Shown here piece by piece: positions 24,987-33,007 of a stretch of 44,231 nt of DNA. The first letter of the stretch is position 1; each line of letters opens with the position of its first letter. The notes under the pieces are model-generated. The model made no database searches, was not told where the DNA came from, and was given only the letters and a program-made list of their open reading frames with translations. The position numbers were made by a program, and so were the translations under genes. This DNA comes from UBA12474 sp964549625 (GTDB taxonomy: Bacteria > Babelota > Babeliae > Babelales > Babelaceae): positions 1 to 44,231 of the forward strand of contig CAZJVA010000004.1 of NCBI GenBank assembly GCA_964549625.1. Reading direction: 5' to 3'.

Positions 24987-27900
24987 GCCATCAAAATATA
25001 TTTCTGCGTCACTAAAGCAGCGTATTGCTGGGGGGATGCAGGCTCTTGGTTGGGTGGTTTGTAAGACCCTAAAAACTCGTTTGAATTGTGGTGTCAAAAT
25101 AGGGTCGAGTATTTGCTTGAGTGCTATGTTCTCTGGATCTTCTAGTTTATTTATGAATTCGAGTAATGCCTTATCTGGTGCTGGTGCAATTATTTCATTG
25201 TTATTGTGGTTTTCACCCGTGCAACAAGCAAGCATTTGATGGCTAAAGCTTTGTTCTTTTTCTGTAAAAATTTTGTGAATATTGGCTTGGCTTGCATTAA
25301 AAATAAAATCGAAGAATTGGATGATAAGTTTTTTGATTGCATCTTGTTTTTCTTGGGGTAAGGTTGCGGCACTTTGTTGTAGTTTTGCCTCAATCAATGG
25401 GGTGAGATCTTGCGTTTGGTAATAACTACGAATTCTTCGAATGAGCTTGAATCCTGCCTGTTTGCTCTCAAGGCCTTGTGTTTTGATTTTTTTACTTCCA
25501 GATAGGACAAGTAAATAGTCTAATAATTTTCCAAACCGCTCATGCGTTTGCTGCCAAATTGCAGGAGAAGTAATGTGGCCATGATTGTACGGTGGTATAA
25601 GGCTGGGGCGTTTGATGAATGCTTCGATTAAAGATATGCAAAATGCGCTTTCTTCAACTGTTTTGGTTCTTTCCCAAGTATCGTCCTCAAGGTGCTTCAA
25701 TTCTGTCAAAACATTACTTGCGATATGAGACCAGTTATTTTGAGATAATCTTATAAGTATAGCGGCCAATTTTGCTTGCAATTGTTTGACTACTGGAGAC
25801 TGGATGCTTGGATCAAGGTAGCGTTGTATGATCTGATAAAAAGTATGGGGAGCGAAAGTACCTGGTAGACTTTCTACGATTTCATTGTAGTGCGTAAAAA
25901 GCTTCTGGACGAGCTTTTTTGATCGAGAGAGAAATAAAAGGCCTTCTTGTATAGATTTTCCAGCTATCCAATTGAAGATAGATAAAAAAAACATAATTTG
26001 ACGGTAGTTTTTGGGGTTGTAATAGGCTTCAAGGTTTAGGGGGCGCAGCGTACTTTGCGTGTTTATTTTGTACAAAAGAGCTTTAATGATTTCGGCTTGG
26101 TAAGATGCGTCTAAGGTGTTTATGTATGTTAGAATAGCCTCAAAATCATTTGCGTTTTGGTGGATTATGTATTCGTTAATGACGCTCTCTTGAGACAGAA
26201 TAGCGGTCTGCAGGGCAGGATCTTTTATTGGTTTGATAAACTCGTTGATAAACTGCTGAAGAGGTATATTGGTGGTAAAAATTTCTTGCAGTAGATCGAT
26301 TCTATTTGTGGTTTGTTTTGCAAAAAGTAATGAGCAGTGATATTCCGAGCCCATAAGTATTTCTTTTTGTTTGTCGTCAAAATTTTTGATGGTCTCAAAA
26401 AATTTCTTTGTTACTTTCGGAGATTTAAGAAGGGCATTTTCATCAACATGGTAGCTTTGCGAAAGCGAACGACTGCGAAACAGAAGAGAGAATTGTTCTT
26501 TGTTGGAAAGCGTATTGATGCAATCAAAATATGCATTGAGGGTGTCTAAAGTTTTTAGATTGAGAAAAGATATAGGCGCAAGTAGTTGAACTTTCTGTTT
26601 GTTGCTTTTGACTTTTTGAATGCGGTTGAGGAACAAAATAAGCGCTTGCGGGTTGTTGTTTTGGGTAGCAATTAATTCGAGAATTTTACTTAGATGATAC
26701 GTGTCGCTTGGTACTCTGCTTGAGAAAATGTCAGTCATGTTGTAACCATAACGAAAAACAACGGGTTGGGCTAAGACGCGATTATTCTGTACAGCGTTGA
26801 TAAACTTGGTATCGGCGAGTGTAACAATGTGTTTGGTCTGTTCTGTAATGCTATTAGAAAGGAGTTGTGAGGAGTGATCTTGTAATATTTCTTGAATGGA
26901 GCATTGCTTGGACTGAAGGCGCAGATACTCATGGCAGAGGATATGCTGCTTGAGCATTTTGGCGTATGAGGTGATGTTTTGTTTGACTAGATCGGTTGTT
27001 ATAGGTTTTTGGTGGCTTTTTATTTTTATATTCTGGTTTTGGAGGCTAAAGCGGATTGCAACACGGGCAAGTTGCTGTAGGGCTATAGGTTCTTGCAACT
27101 TTTGAGCGATTAATTCTATCCATGTGAAGAGGCTTGTAATTTCAATTAAGCGGCATTTTAGGTTGCGTAGGTTGAATTTTTCAAAGTTACGAAAAATTAG
27201 CAAAACTTGGTTTTCTGGGGGAAGCGCGCTAATGAGATTAAGTACGTTTCTAATCTGCGAGCAAGAACGCTTATTGGTTGTTTGTAGCTGGACTTCGGCC
27301 GCGAATTGTCGGTCTTTTTGCAAAGGAGAGAGCGAGGGTGACTCCTGGTTAAGAGTAGTCCGGATTTTTTCAATTAATTGTTTGTTATTTGAGCCTTGAG
27401 AGAGGAGATTTTCAATTTTTTCTTTCACATCTTTGCGTTCCAAAAAAGGGCGCCATAGTGAGGCTGTTTTTTCAAGAATTTCTATTTTTAAGTTTGCATT
27501 AATGGGGGTAAACTTTATTTTTTCTAGCATTACTGCTGCGATGTATTTGGTTGCAGATAAGGGAAGGAGATGCTCAATGAGTCGAATTATCTCTTGGGCA
27601 GCTTTGCCTTCGTCCACAAGATCTTCATCTTCCTCAGACTCATACAGGTCTTGCCAAAGGGTGTGTAAGCTCTGAATCTGTTCCTTAGGTGTTGAGTTTA
27701 GGAAGTTGATCGTTAATTGGTCTTCTTTAACGGCCTTTTCTAGCTGTTCCTTGATTGGTAAGTTCCAATTTTCTGGGTATGCAAATGCCAGAAGGGTGGC
27801 TAATAACTGGTCTTCTTCCTGGGATGCTGGGGATACTGTTGAGAAGTCCAACTGGTATAGGTTTCTAGAGCTTGTGTTCGATGTTTCGTTTTCTTCTTCA

Positions 27901-28247
27901 GTTATTGTTGAAAGGGCAGACAGTGAGTCGGTCGTCCTTTCTATATTGTTAAATCCAATGGCGCTGGTGTTGGGAAAAAACTGGGTGAGCGTCGAAATTA
28001 AGCTTGGGAGGATGGCTACGGTATTTGCTGGTGGTTGAATGGGTTGCAAGGTGTTTGTCTGGTCAGTGGTGGTGTGGTTGGTTGTTGTGATGCGGCGGAT
28101 CTGACGGATTGGTTGCAGGTTGCGTTGCTCAGAAAAATCTTCGGGGCGCGTGCGCTTATTTGGATTGGGAGATTCTGCAGGGCTACTTGAACCAGTAGAT
28201 GCGATGAGGGCTGATATTAGGGTAAAGGAAAGAAGGTGTCTGTTCAT
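24972..28247 (-). CDS. Very large exported protein of unknown function
   Basis: A 1091-residue protein with a signal peptide at about 1-23 (RHLLSFTLISALIASTGSSS). A Pro/Thr/Asn/Gln-rich low-complexity stretch follows to about residue 85, then a long helical body of about 1000 residues. No catalytic or repeat signature was recognised. Acidic patches such as YESEEDEDLVDEG occur near 205-215. The composition (N-terminal disordered linker plus helical body) is like the other large exported proteins here, but no clear sequence similarity was seen by eye. Transcription probably ends at the hairpin embedding its stop. It lies 113 bp downstream of a second large exported gene on the same strand. Confidence 0.8.
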   Translation of the reverse strand: MNRHLLSFTLISALIASTGSSSPAESPNPNKRTRPEDFSEQRNLQPIRQIRRITTTNHTTTDQTNTLQPIQPPANTVAILPSLISTLTQFFPNTSAIGFNNIERTTDSLSALSTITEEENETSNTSSRNLYQLDFSTVSPASQEEDQLLATLLAFAYPENWNLPIKEQLEKAVKEDQLTINFLNSTPKEQIQSLHTLWQDLYESEEDEDLVDEGKAAQEIIRLIEHLLPLSATKYIAAVMLEKIKFTPINANLKIEILEKTASLWRPFLERKDVKEKIENLLSQGSNNKQLIEKIRTTLNQESPSLSPLQKDRQFAAEVQLQTTNKRSCSQIRNVLNLISALPPENQVLLIFRNFEKFNLRNLKCRLIEITSLFTWIELIAQKLQEPIALQQLARVAIRFSLQNQNIKIKSHQKPITTDLVKQNITSYAKMLKQHILCHEYLRLQSKQCSIQEILQDHSSQLLSNSITEQTKHIVTLADTKFINAVQNNRVLAQPVVFRYGYNMTDIFSSRVPSDTYHLSKILELIATQNNNPQALILFLNRIQKVKSNKQKVQLLAPISFLNLKTLDTLNAYFDCINTLSNKEQFSLLFRSRSLSQSYHVDENALLKSPKVTKKFFETIKNFDDKQKEILMGSEYHCSLLFAKQTTNRIDLLQEIFTTNIPLQQFINEFIKPIKDPALQTAILSQESVINEYIIHQNANDFEAILTYINTLDASYQAEIIKALLYKINTQSTLRPLNLEAYYNPKNYRQIMFFLSIFNWIAGKSIQEGLLFLSRSKKLVQKLFTHYNEIVESLPGTFAPHTFYQIIQRYLDPSIQSPVVKQLQAKLAAILIRLSQNNWSHIASNVLTELKHLEDDTWERTKTVEESAFCISLIEAFIKRPSLIPPYNHGHITSPAIWQQTHERFGKLLDYLLVLSGSKKIKTQGLESKQAGFKLIRRIRSYYQTQDLTPLIEAKLQQSAATLPQEKQDAIKKLIIQFFDFIFNASQANIHKIFTEKEQSFSHQMLACCTGENHNNNEIIAPAPDKALLEFINKLEDPENIALKQILDPILTPQFKRVFRVLQTTQPRACIPPAIRCFSDAEIYFDGPGIF

Positions 28248-28360
28248 TTAATATTCCTTACGTAATTATTTTTTTCTGTTTTTTATCATATCAAGGATTA
28301 TAGCAGGTTAGAACTCTATGCGAGATGTGGCATATTTAGTGTTTGCACTTCCCGTGTTGG

Positions 28361-30418
28361 TTAGGCATAAAAAATCCAATTGATTTTCGTTGTAGCTGTG
28401 TTTTGGTTGATTAAAAGAAACTTTTGTTCTGTTGATACAAGCTCGAGTGCCCAGCCATTTTTGGTTGGTATGAGGTCTTGTATTTTCTGGGAGCTGAGGG
28501 TTGCCTGGGCTTTTGTTGGGTCAAGTGCGTCTAATTTTGTAGTTATTTTTGTGACGACTGGTTGCGGAATATTTGGGTTGTTTTCAAGGGTCGCTAGGTT
28601 TTTAAACCAGAGGTGAAATACTTTTGATTCATCCGTGTTAAGGTATAGCTCGATAGCACCTTTTTCTGTTTTTTCTGTACCGTTTACTTGGTAGTTTATT
28701 ATTGCGGGGACCCAAAAGAATAACGTGTTCCCTATTTTTCTTAAGATGCAATTATCCGGTTTTTTGTATTTTTCTCCTTTAAGAATGCGCGTGCGGATCT
28801 CTGTTATTTCTGGGTGCTCCAGGAGAAGTAAGGGTAAGTTGTGAAATATGGCAGCTTCTGCATCGCTAAGCTGATTGTTGAAGTTGCTTCCCTGGGGGTT
28901 TAGCAAATATTGCGCTAGTTGGCGTTCCTTCTTGAGTTTTTTTGTTAAGTAATTAATGAGAATAGTTGGTTGAGCGTTTATTTTATTGAATTCATTTTTT
29001 TCTTTGGACATTTCATTTTGCTGTTCATTGCTGGGCTCGGGTATTTCTTCTTCAGCGGTATTTTTTGTAAAGGTTTTGCACGAGTTGAGTTTATGGAGCA
29101 AAATATTTTTTTGTGCGATAAGCTGCTTGATTTTCTCAAAATCGTTAGCGAAGTGTTCGTCTATCTTCATACATACGTTGATGAGAAAAAGCAGGCCCAA
29201 TTGGCATCGTTGCACAGGCGCGTTCGTTATAAGCTTTGTTTTGCTCATATATTTGGTGCATAGCGGCACAAGATATTTGTTCGAATAGCGTTCGTTGCTT
29301 ACCTTCATAGCCGCTTTATTTTGGGAAAAAGCTAGGTACTTTTGTGCAAAGTTTTGAAGATGTTTAAAAAAAACAAATTCTTGCAGGCGTTTTTCTTTTT
29401 CTTTAATGAGGGTGCTTGCTGTGCTAATCCATTCCTTGCTTTGTTTTTTTGTTGCAAACATTTTAGCTATTTCTTCAATGTAGTTTGATTGGGAGGAGAA
29501 ACTTTGGATACCCGTCTGACAAAGGGCAACCATTTTGATTAATTCTTTGTGGACGGGGTCTGAACCGATTTGCTTATAGGGGCAAGTTTTTTGAATTTTT
29601 TGAAAGATGTCGAATAATTCCGTTAATAGACTTTGATAAGTGGCGTTATTGTCGGGGTCTTGGGATTCGTGTGAATTAAAGACATTGAAGCTAGAGGTAA
29701 TTGGCTTGTTATAGTTTATCGAGTTGACAACACGCTTTAATATAAGCGCGAATAGGTCTTTGGCTTCTTTAGTTGGTGCAATTGTTATGGAGATTGATTT
29801 TTGGTTCTGCGCGCTTGTAGAGTTTGTTCTGATTGTTGCGTTTCGTATCAAGTCCAGCATGACATTATGTGCACTGTTAGTTTTGATTAACGTGAACTCC
29901 TCTCTTTCGGTGTGTTTTATTAAATTTTTAAGTAGCGTTTGTGTTTGGAGAATTCGTTTTTTTGCTTTTTCAAAAATCAATGTTTCTAAAAGGGTTAGGG
30001 GTTGATTTTTTGAGAGGTTATTCCAGGTGCTGGTTGCATGATAGCGTTCAAAAACAATGTTCTTTTCTTCATTGTCGTCGAGTATTGGCTCGAGCAAATT
30101 GTGCAATTTTTGTATGTGGTCTTGAACTAATTCGATGTTTTTGGGTTTTTTTTCGTTACTTAATAGGGCGATGGGGACATTGATTTTATCGGTATTTTGG
30201 ACGAGGACAAGAACGTTTTCTTTTGTTAATGCAAACTTTTTTTGGATGTTGTTATTTAGTTTTCCCTTCTCGCATTCTATTTTTTCTTCGATCTGCGATA
30301 ATTGCTTGTTTAAGCTTTGGTAGAGCTTAAGTTCTTGTTTGTTACCTGCTTGTACGTTAAATTGTGTCGAAATAATTAGGAATACGAGTATAAATACTGC
30401 AGAATTTTTTAATTTCAT
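28361..30418 (-). CDS. Large exported coiled-coil-rich protein, unknown
   Basis: A 685-residue protein with a signal peptide at about 1-24 (NSAVFILVFLIISTQFNVQA). The next 40 residues (QELKLYQSLNKQLSQIEEKI and after) look like a coiled coil, and the chain up to about 560 is helical and rich in Lys, Gln and Asn. The last 120 residues appear more strand-like (GNTLFFWVPAIINYQVNG ... GAIELYLN ... WALELVSTEQKFLLI), suggesting a separate C-terminal beta domain. No family recognised. It is followed by the 1091-residue gene in the same direction. Upstream lie 262 bp without a gene, including a long palindrome. Confidence 0.78.
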   Translation of the reverse strand: MKLKNSAVFILVFLIISTQFNVQAGNKQELKLYQSLNKQLSQIEEKIECEKGKLNNNIQKKFALTKENVLVLVQNTDKINVPIALLSNEKKPKNIELVQDHIQKLHNLLEPILDDNEEKNIVFERYHATSTWNNLSKNQPLTLLETLIFEKAKKRILQTQTLLKNLIKHTEREEFTLIKTNSAHNVMLDLIRNATIRTNSTSAQNQKSISITIAPTKEAKDLFALILKRVVNSINYNKPITSSFNVFNSHESQDPDNNATYQSLLTELFDIFQKIQKTCPYKQIGSDPVHKELIKMVALCQTGIQSFSSQSNYIEEIAKMFATKKQSKEWISTASTLIKEKEKRLQEFVFFKHLQNFAQKYLAFSQNKAAMKVSNERYSNKYLVPLCTKYMSKTKLITNAPVQRCQLGLLFLINVCMKIDEHFANDFEKIKQLIAQKNILLHKLNSCKTFTKNTAEEEIPEPSNEQQNEMSKEKNEFNKINAQPTILINYLTKKLKKERQLAQYLLNPQGSNFNNQLSDAEAAIFHNLPLLLLEHPEITEIRTRILKGEKYKKPDNCILRKIGNTLFFWVPAIINYQVNGTEKTEKGAIELYLNTDESKVFHLWFKNLATLENNPNIPQPVVTKITTKLDALDPTKAQATLSSQKIQDLIPTKNGWALELVSTEQKFLLINQNTATTKINWIFYA

Positions 30419-30607
30419 TACGGTGCCCTCGGTTTATGGAGCGTTTATATAGATTTTGTAGGTTTTTTCCGCTTCTTCGCAGAATTCAACAGATTTAGTT
30501 TCAAATTGGTGCTGATTAAATTTTTTATTTTTAGTTTTCGGTAAACAGTATACTATTCATCGCTAAAATTTCAAGTAGAAAATATTTGCAAACAAGAGGG
30601 CGTTTTT

Positions 30608-30625
30608 TAATTACGCGCGTAATTA
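30608..30625. promoter_or_regulatory. 18-bp perfect palindrome, possible operator
   Basis: TAATTACGCGCGTAATTA reads the same on both strands. It lies in the 262-bp gap between the S41-like gene and the 685-residue gene, about 190 bp upstream of the latter's start. The symmetry suits a dimeric regulator; no regulator gene is nearby. A terminator role is unlikely, since there is no loop or T-run. Confidence 0.35.
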
Positions 30626-30680
30626 TGGTTTTGGTATGACATGGGTTTGTAGAGCCAAAGGCGCCTTCTTTTGGGCTTTA

Positions 30681-31793
30681 TTATAGCTTTTTAATAGGAT
30701 TGCGAAGCTTGTTTTCTAAAAACTGGGTAAGTTCAGCAGCTGTTTTTCCTGTATATTCATACTTTGGGATGAAGGCGGTGTAGGGTTCTCGTTTTGTTTT
30801 GAAAGAGACGCTTGTTGGGATAAAAAGTTGATTAGAGGAAAATTGTAATTGAATTGCTCTAACTTCGGAGTAGGCGCTATCGGCGCCAGTTTTTTGGCCT
30901 AAATGAATGGTGTTAGGAAGCAGAAAGAGTAGTTCACAAAAGTCTAGGGCGGCGCTTTTATTGTTTTGGTCTGTAATAAGAACAACTTGATGTTGATACT
31001 GAGGGGCGTTTTTATTTGCTGCTGGGTACCCCATGAGCTTAGTGAGCTCTAAAAAATTAATTGTAGCAAGACATTCATTTTTTTCTTGGGCTATCTCGAA
31101 CTTTTTTATGATTGTCTGGAGAAAAGGGTTGGGAACTTTGTCGTATAAGTGTGCAAAATGTTCATAGTTTTTTTTAGAGTTTCGATAGGCAAGAATGGTT
31201 TCGTTTTCTTTGATGTTTGATTTGTAGAATGATTTGATATCTGGGGTTATTCCGGTTAGCGCTGTAAATATTTTGGTCGCATAGTTAGAATTGCCGCCTC
31301 TGTTACCACGAATATCAAAAACAACTATTTTTTTTCGTTTGCTTTGTTTTATTTTTTTGAGTTTTTTCTCAATACATTGAAAAGCTGTTTTGGTTTTTTC
31401 GCCCTCCACTTTAAATGATGGAATAGAGACGATGTAGGTTGTTTGGTTAATTTTTTTTATGGCAGGGGGTTCTTCTGTGATACTAACGTGTGATTTGCTC
31501 CGGATATACAGGTGGCTATCATTAAAGGATTCGATCCAGTGTAATATGATTTTTTTGTAGTCATCCTTGGTTTGTGCTTGGTTGGCTAGATCTGGTATCA
31601 GCTTTTTTTGATTAGTGAAGAGAGATAAAAATGTTTGATCTTTTGTTTGAGGGCAAATACCGGGATGGTTTTCCTCGATTTGTTGCGCCATATATTCAAG
31701 ATCTTTGGTGGTTTTCTCTTGCCAGGTTAGATTGGTCGCCCATAGAGGAAAAAAAAGGAATATGCATATGTAAAAGAGTGCGTAGGGTCGCAT
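30681..31793 (-). CDS. Exported S41-family (tricorn/IRBP-like) serine protease
   Basis: A 370-residue protein with a signal peptide at about 1-19 (PYALFYICIFLFFPLWA). S41 landmarks are FNDSHLYI (90-97), the strand-loop VVFDIRGNRGGNS (157-169), the nucleophile elbow region TDQNNKSAALDF with likely Ser280, and GQKTGADS (299-306). The last motif resembles the S41B/tricorn or IRBP branch rather than the CtpA branch with its GK catalytic Lys. No PDZ domain is visible. It would cut peptides or protein tails in the periplasm or outside. Its start follows the 44-codon gene by 11 bp, with AAAGGA overlapping that gene's stop, so it is in the lepA transcript. Confidence 0.8.
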   Translation of the reverse strand: MRPYALFYICIFLFFPLWATNLTWQEKTTKDLEYMAQQIEENHPGICPQTKDQTFLSLFTNQKKLIPDLANQAQTKDDYKKIILHWIESFNDSHLYIRSKSHVSITEEPPAIKKINQTTYIVSIPSFKVEGEKTKTAFQCIEKKLKKIKQSKRKKIVVFDIRGNRGGNSNYATKIFTALTGITPDIKSFYKSNIKENETILAYRNSKKNYEHFAHLYDKVPNPFLQTIIKKFEIAQEKNECLATINFLELTKLMGYPAANKNAPQYQHQVVLITDQNNKSAALDFCELLFLLPNTIHLGQKTGADSAYSEVRAIQLQFSSNQLFIPTSVSFKTKREPYTAFIPKYEYTGKTAAELTQFLENKLRNPIKKL

Positions 31794-31804
31794 AAGTTTT
31801 TCCT

Positions 31805-31939
31805 TTAGTTTTTTTCTTGGATCGTGATATTAATATCGGAACCAATATCAACAACCCCATGAGCTTGTGATCCAAGTAGATAGTTTTTTGCACGAGGAGA
31901 TTTTTTGGTGGGGAAGGCTTCTTTGTGCAGTTTTTTCAT
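31805..31939 (-). CDS. Small 44-residue protein, unknown
   Basis: A short open frame beginning MKKLHKEAFPTKKSPRAKN and ending in DINITIQEKN. The N-terminal half is basic; the C-terminal half contains SQAHGVVDIGSD. AGGAT lies about six bases before the ATG. It sits exactly between the RMD1-like gene (3 bp away) and the S41-like gene (11 bp away), and accounts for what would otherwise be a 149-bp gap in a tightly packed operon. No family recognised. Packing and the ribosome binding site are the evidence. Confidence 0.6.
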   Translation of the reverse strand: MKKLHKEAFPTKKSPRAKNYLLGSQAHGVVDIGSDINITIQEKN

Positions 31940-31942
31940 TTT

Positions 31943-33004
31943 CTATCCTATATGCCCTGATAGGGCTACCAGCAATTCTAGAAAAATGAGGATGGTGATT
32001 AACGTGTTGAACATATCGCCTCGAATAACTTCGGAGCGATTTTCATATAGATCGCTGAGATCTTTGATGATGGATAGTTTTTTTTCTATCGACTCTTTCC
32101 AGTTTTTTAAGTCAAGCGCGTTGCTGAGTGCTTCGTAAAGCTCTGAATAATAAGGTTCTTCGCTTAATCGAATAGTATTTTCAAGGCGCTCGGTGATAAC
32201 CGAGATCTCTACTTGAAGCATGCTCAATTGTTGCGTTTGACTCATGTTGAGTGTGCTCCAAAACGGGATAAGTTCTTTGGCGTTGAGCGGTATGATTTCT
32301 CGGTTATAGGCAGTTGAGAGCTGCTTATCAAGTAGTTTGTCGAAGTATTGTAGTTCTAGATGTTGGATGTTTGCAAATTCAAATAGGTCTACGACATCTT
32401 CGTAGTCGTCATCGTAGATAAATGCGCTGGTGCCATCAATGACAATAAGATCGCCTCGATAGTAACCAAATGCTTTTTCAAGAATTTCGTTTTTTTTGAA
32501 TTCAGAAAGAGTCTCATCATCGAAGCGTAATAGTGAGGCTATTTGTCCTCCATAAGACTCTTTGAGTTCTGTGACAGAAATTTCTGGATCTGGGTTAACA
32601 TGCATTAAAATGCAGGATTTTTTGATATGAAAAAAGTTGGGTTTTTGTATTGCGGGTTCAATACTTTTGAATATTATAGAGGCGTCATTGATGCTTTGTT
32701 CGGTAAATTCGTCCGAGAGCTTGTTTAAAAATTCTCGTAACTCTTCGAACGTTAATTCGAAATGTATCTTGTATTGGAGTGAAAGTGCTCCAAACTGGTG
32801 TAAACGGACGTGCCCCTGATATGAACAGGAGTGGGGGTGCGGCAACTCTGCCGAAAATGGCTTGTGATAGTTTTTAAAATAACGGGGTAGTGGGGTGGGT
32901 TTACGAATGAGGAGTTGTTCTTTTTTTATCTGTTCAAAATTGATATCATCGCCAACATCAAAGGCGTGAAAAAGATGTATATGACCGGTAAAAATACGTG
33001 TCAT
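31943..33004 (-). CDS. RMD1/DUF155-like membrane-anchored protein
   Basis: A 353-residue protein without a signal peptide but with one C-terminal membrane segment (about 334-350, TLITILIFLELLVALSG). The region before it (NWKESIEKKLSIIKDLSDLYENR) and the stretch FEFANIQHLELQYFDKLLDKQL resemble the C-terminal half of the RMD1/Sif2/DUF155 family. In yeast and humans that family contains mitochondrial proteins tied to translation of organelle-encoded proteins. The resemblance is by pattern and needs a profile search. It sits 3 bp after lepA's stop, which supports a role near the ribosome or membrane insertion (inference). Confidence 0.5.
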   Translation of the reverse strand: MTRIFTGHIHLFHAFDVGDDINFEQIKKEQLLIRKPTPLPRYFKNYHKPFSAELPHPHSCSYQGHVRLHQFGALSLQYKIHFELTFEELREFLNKLSDEFTEQSINDASIIFKSIEPAIQKPNFFHIKKSCILMHVNPDPEISVTELKESYGGQIASLLRFDDETLSEFKKNEILEKAFGYYRGDLIVIDGTSAFIYDDDYEDVVDLFEFANIQHLELQYFDKLLDKQLSTAYNREIIPLNAKELIPFWSTLNMSQTQQLSMLQVEISVITERLENTIRLSEEPYYSELYEALSNALDLKNWKESIEKKLSIIKDLSDLYENRSEVIRGDMFNTLITILIFLELLVALSGHIG

Positions 33005-33007
33005 CTG

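Noticed and set aside
31696..31893. 65-residue minus-strand frame around the S41-like gene start
   Set aside because: It overlaps the S41-like gene in another frame; the 31805-31939 frame has a ribosome binding site and fits the gap better.
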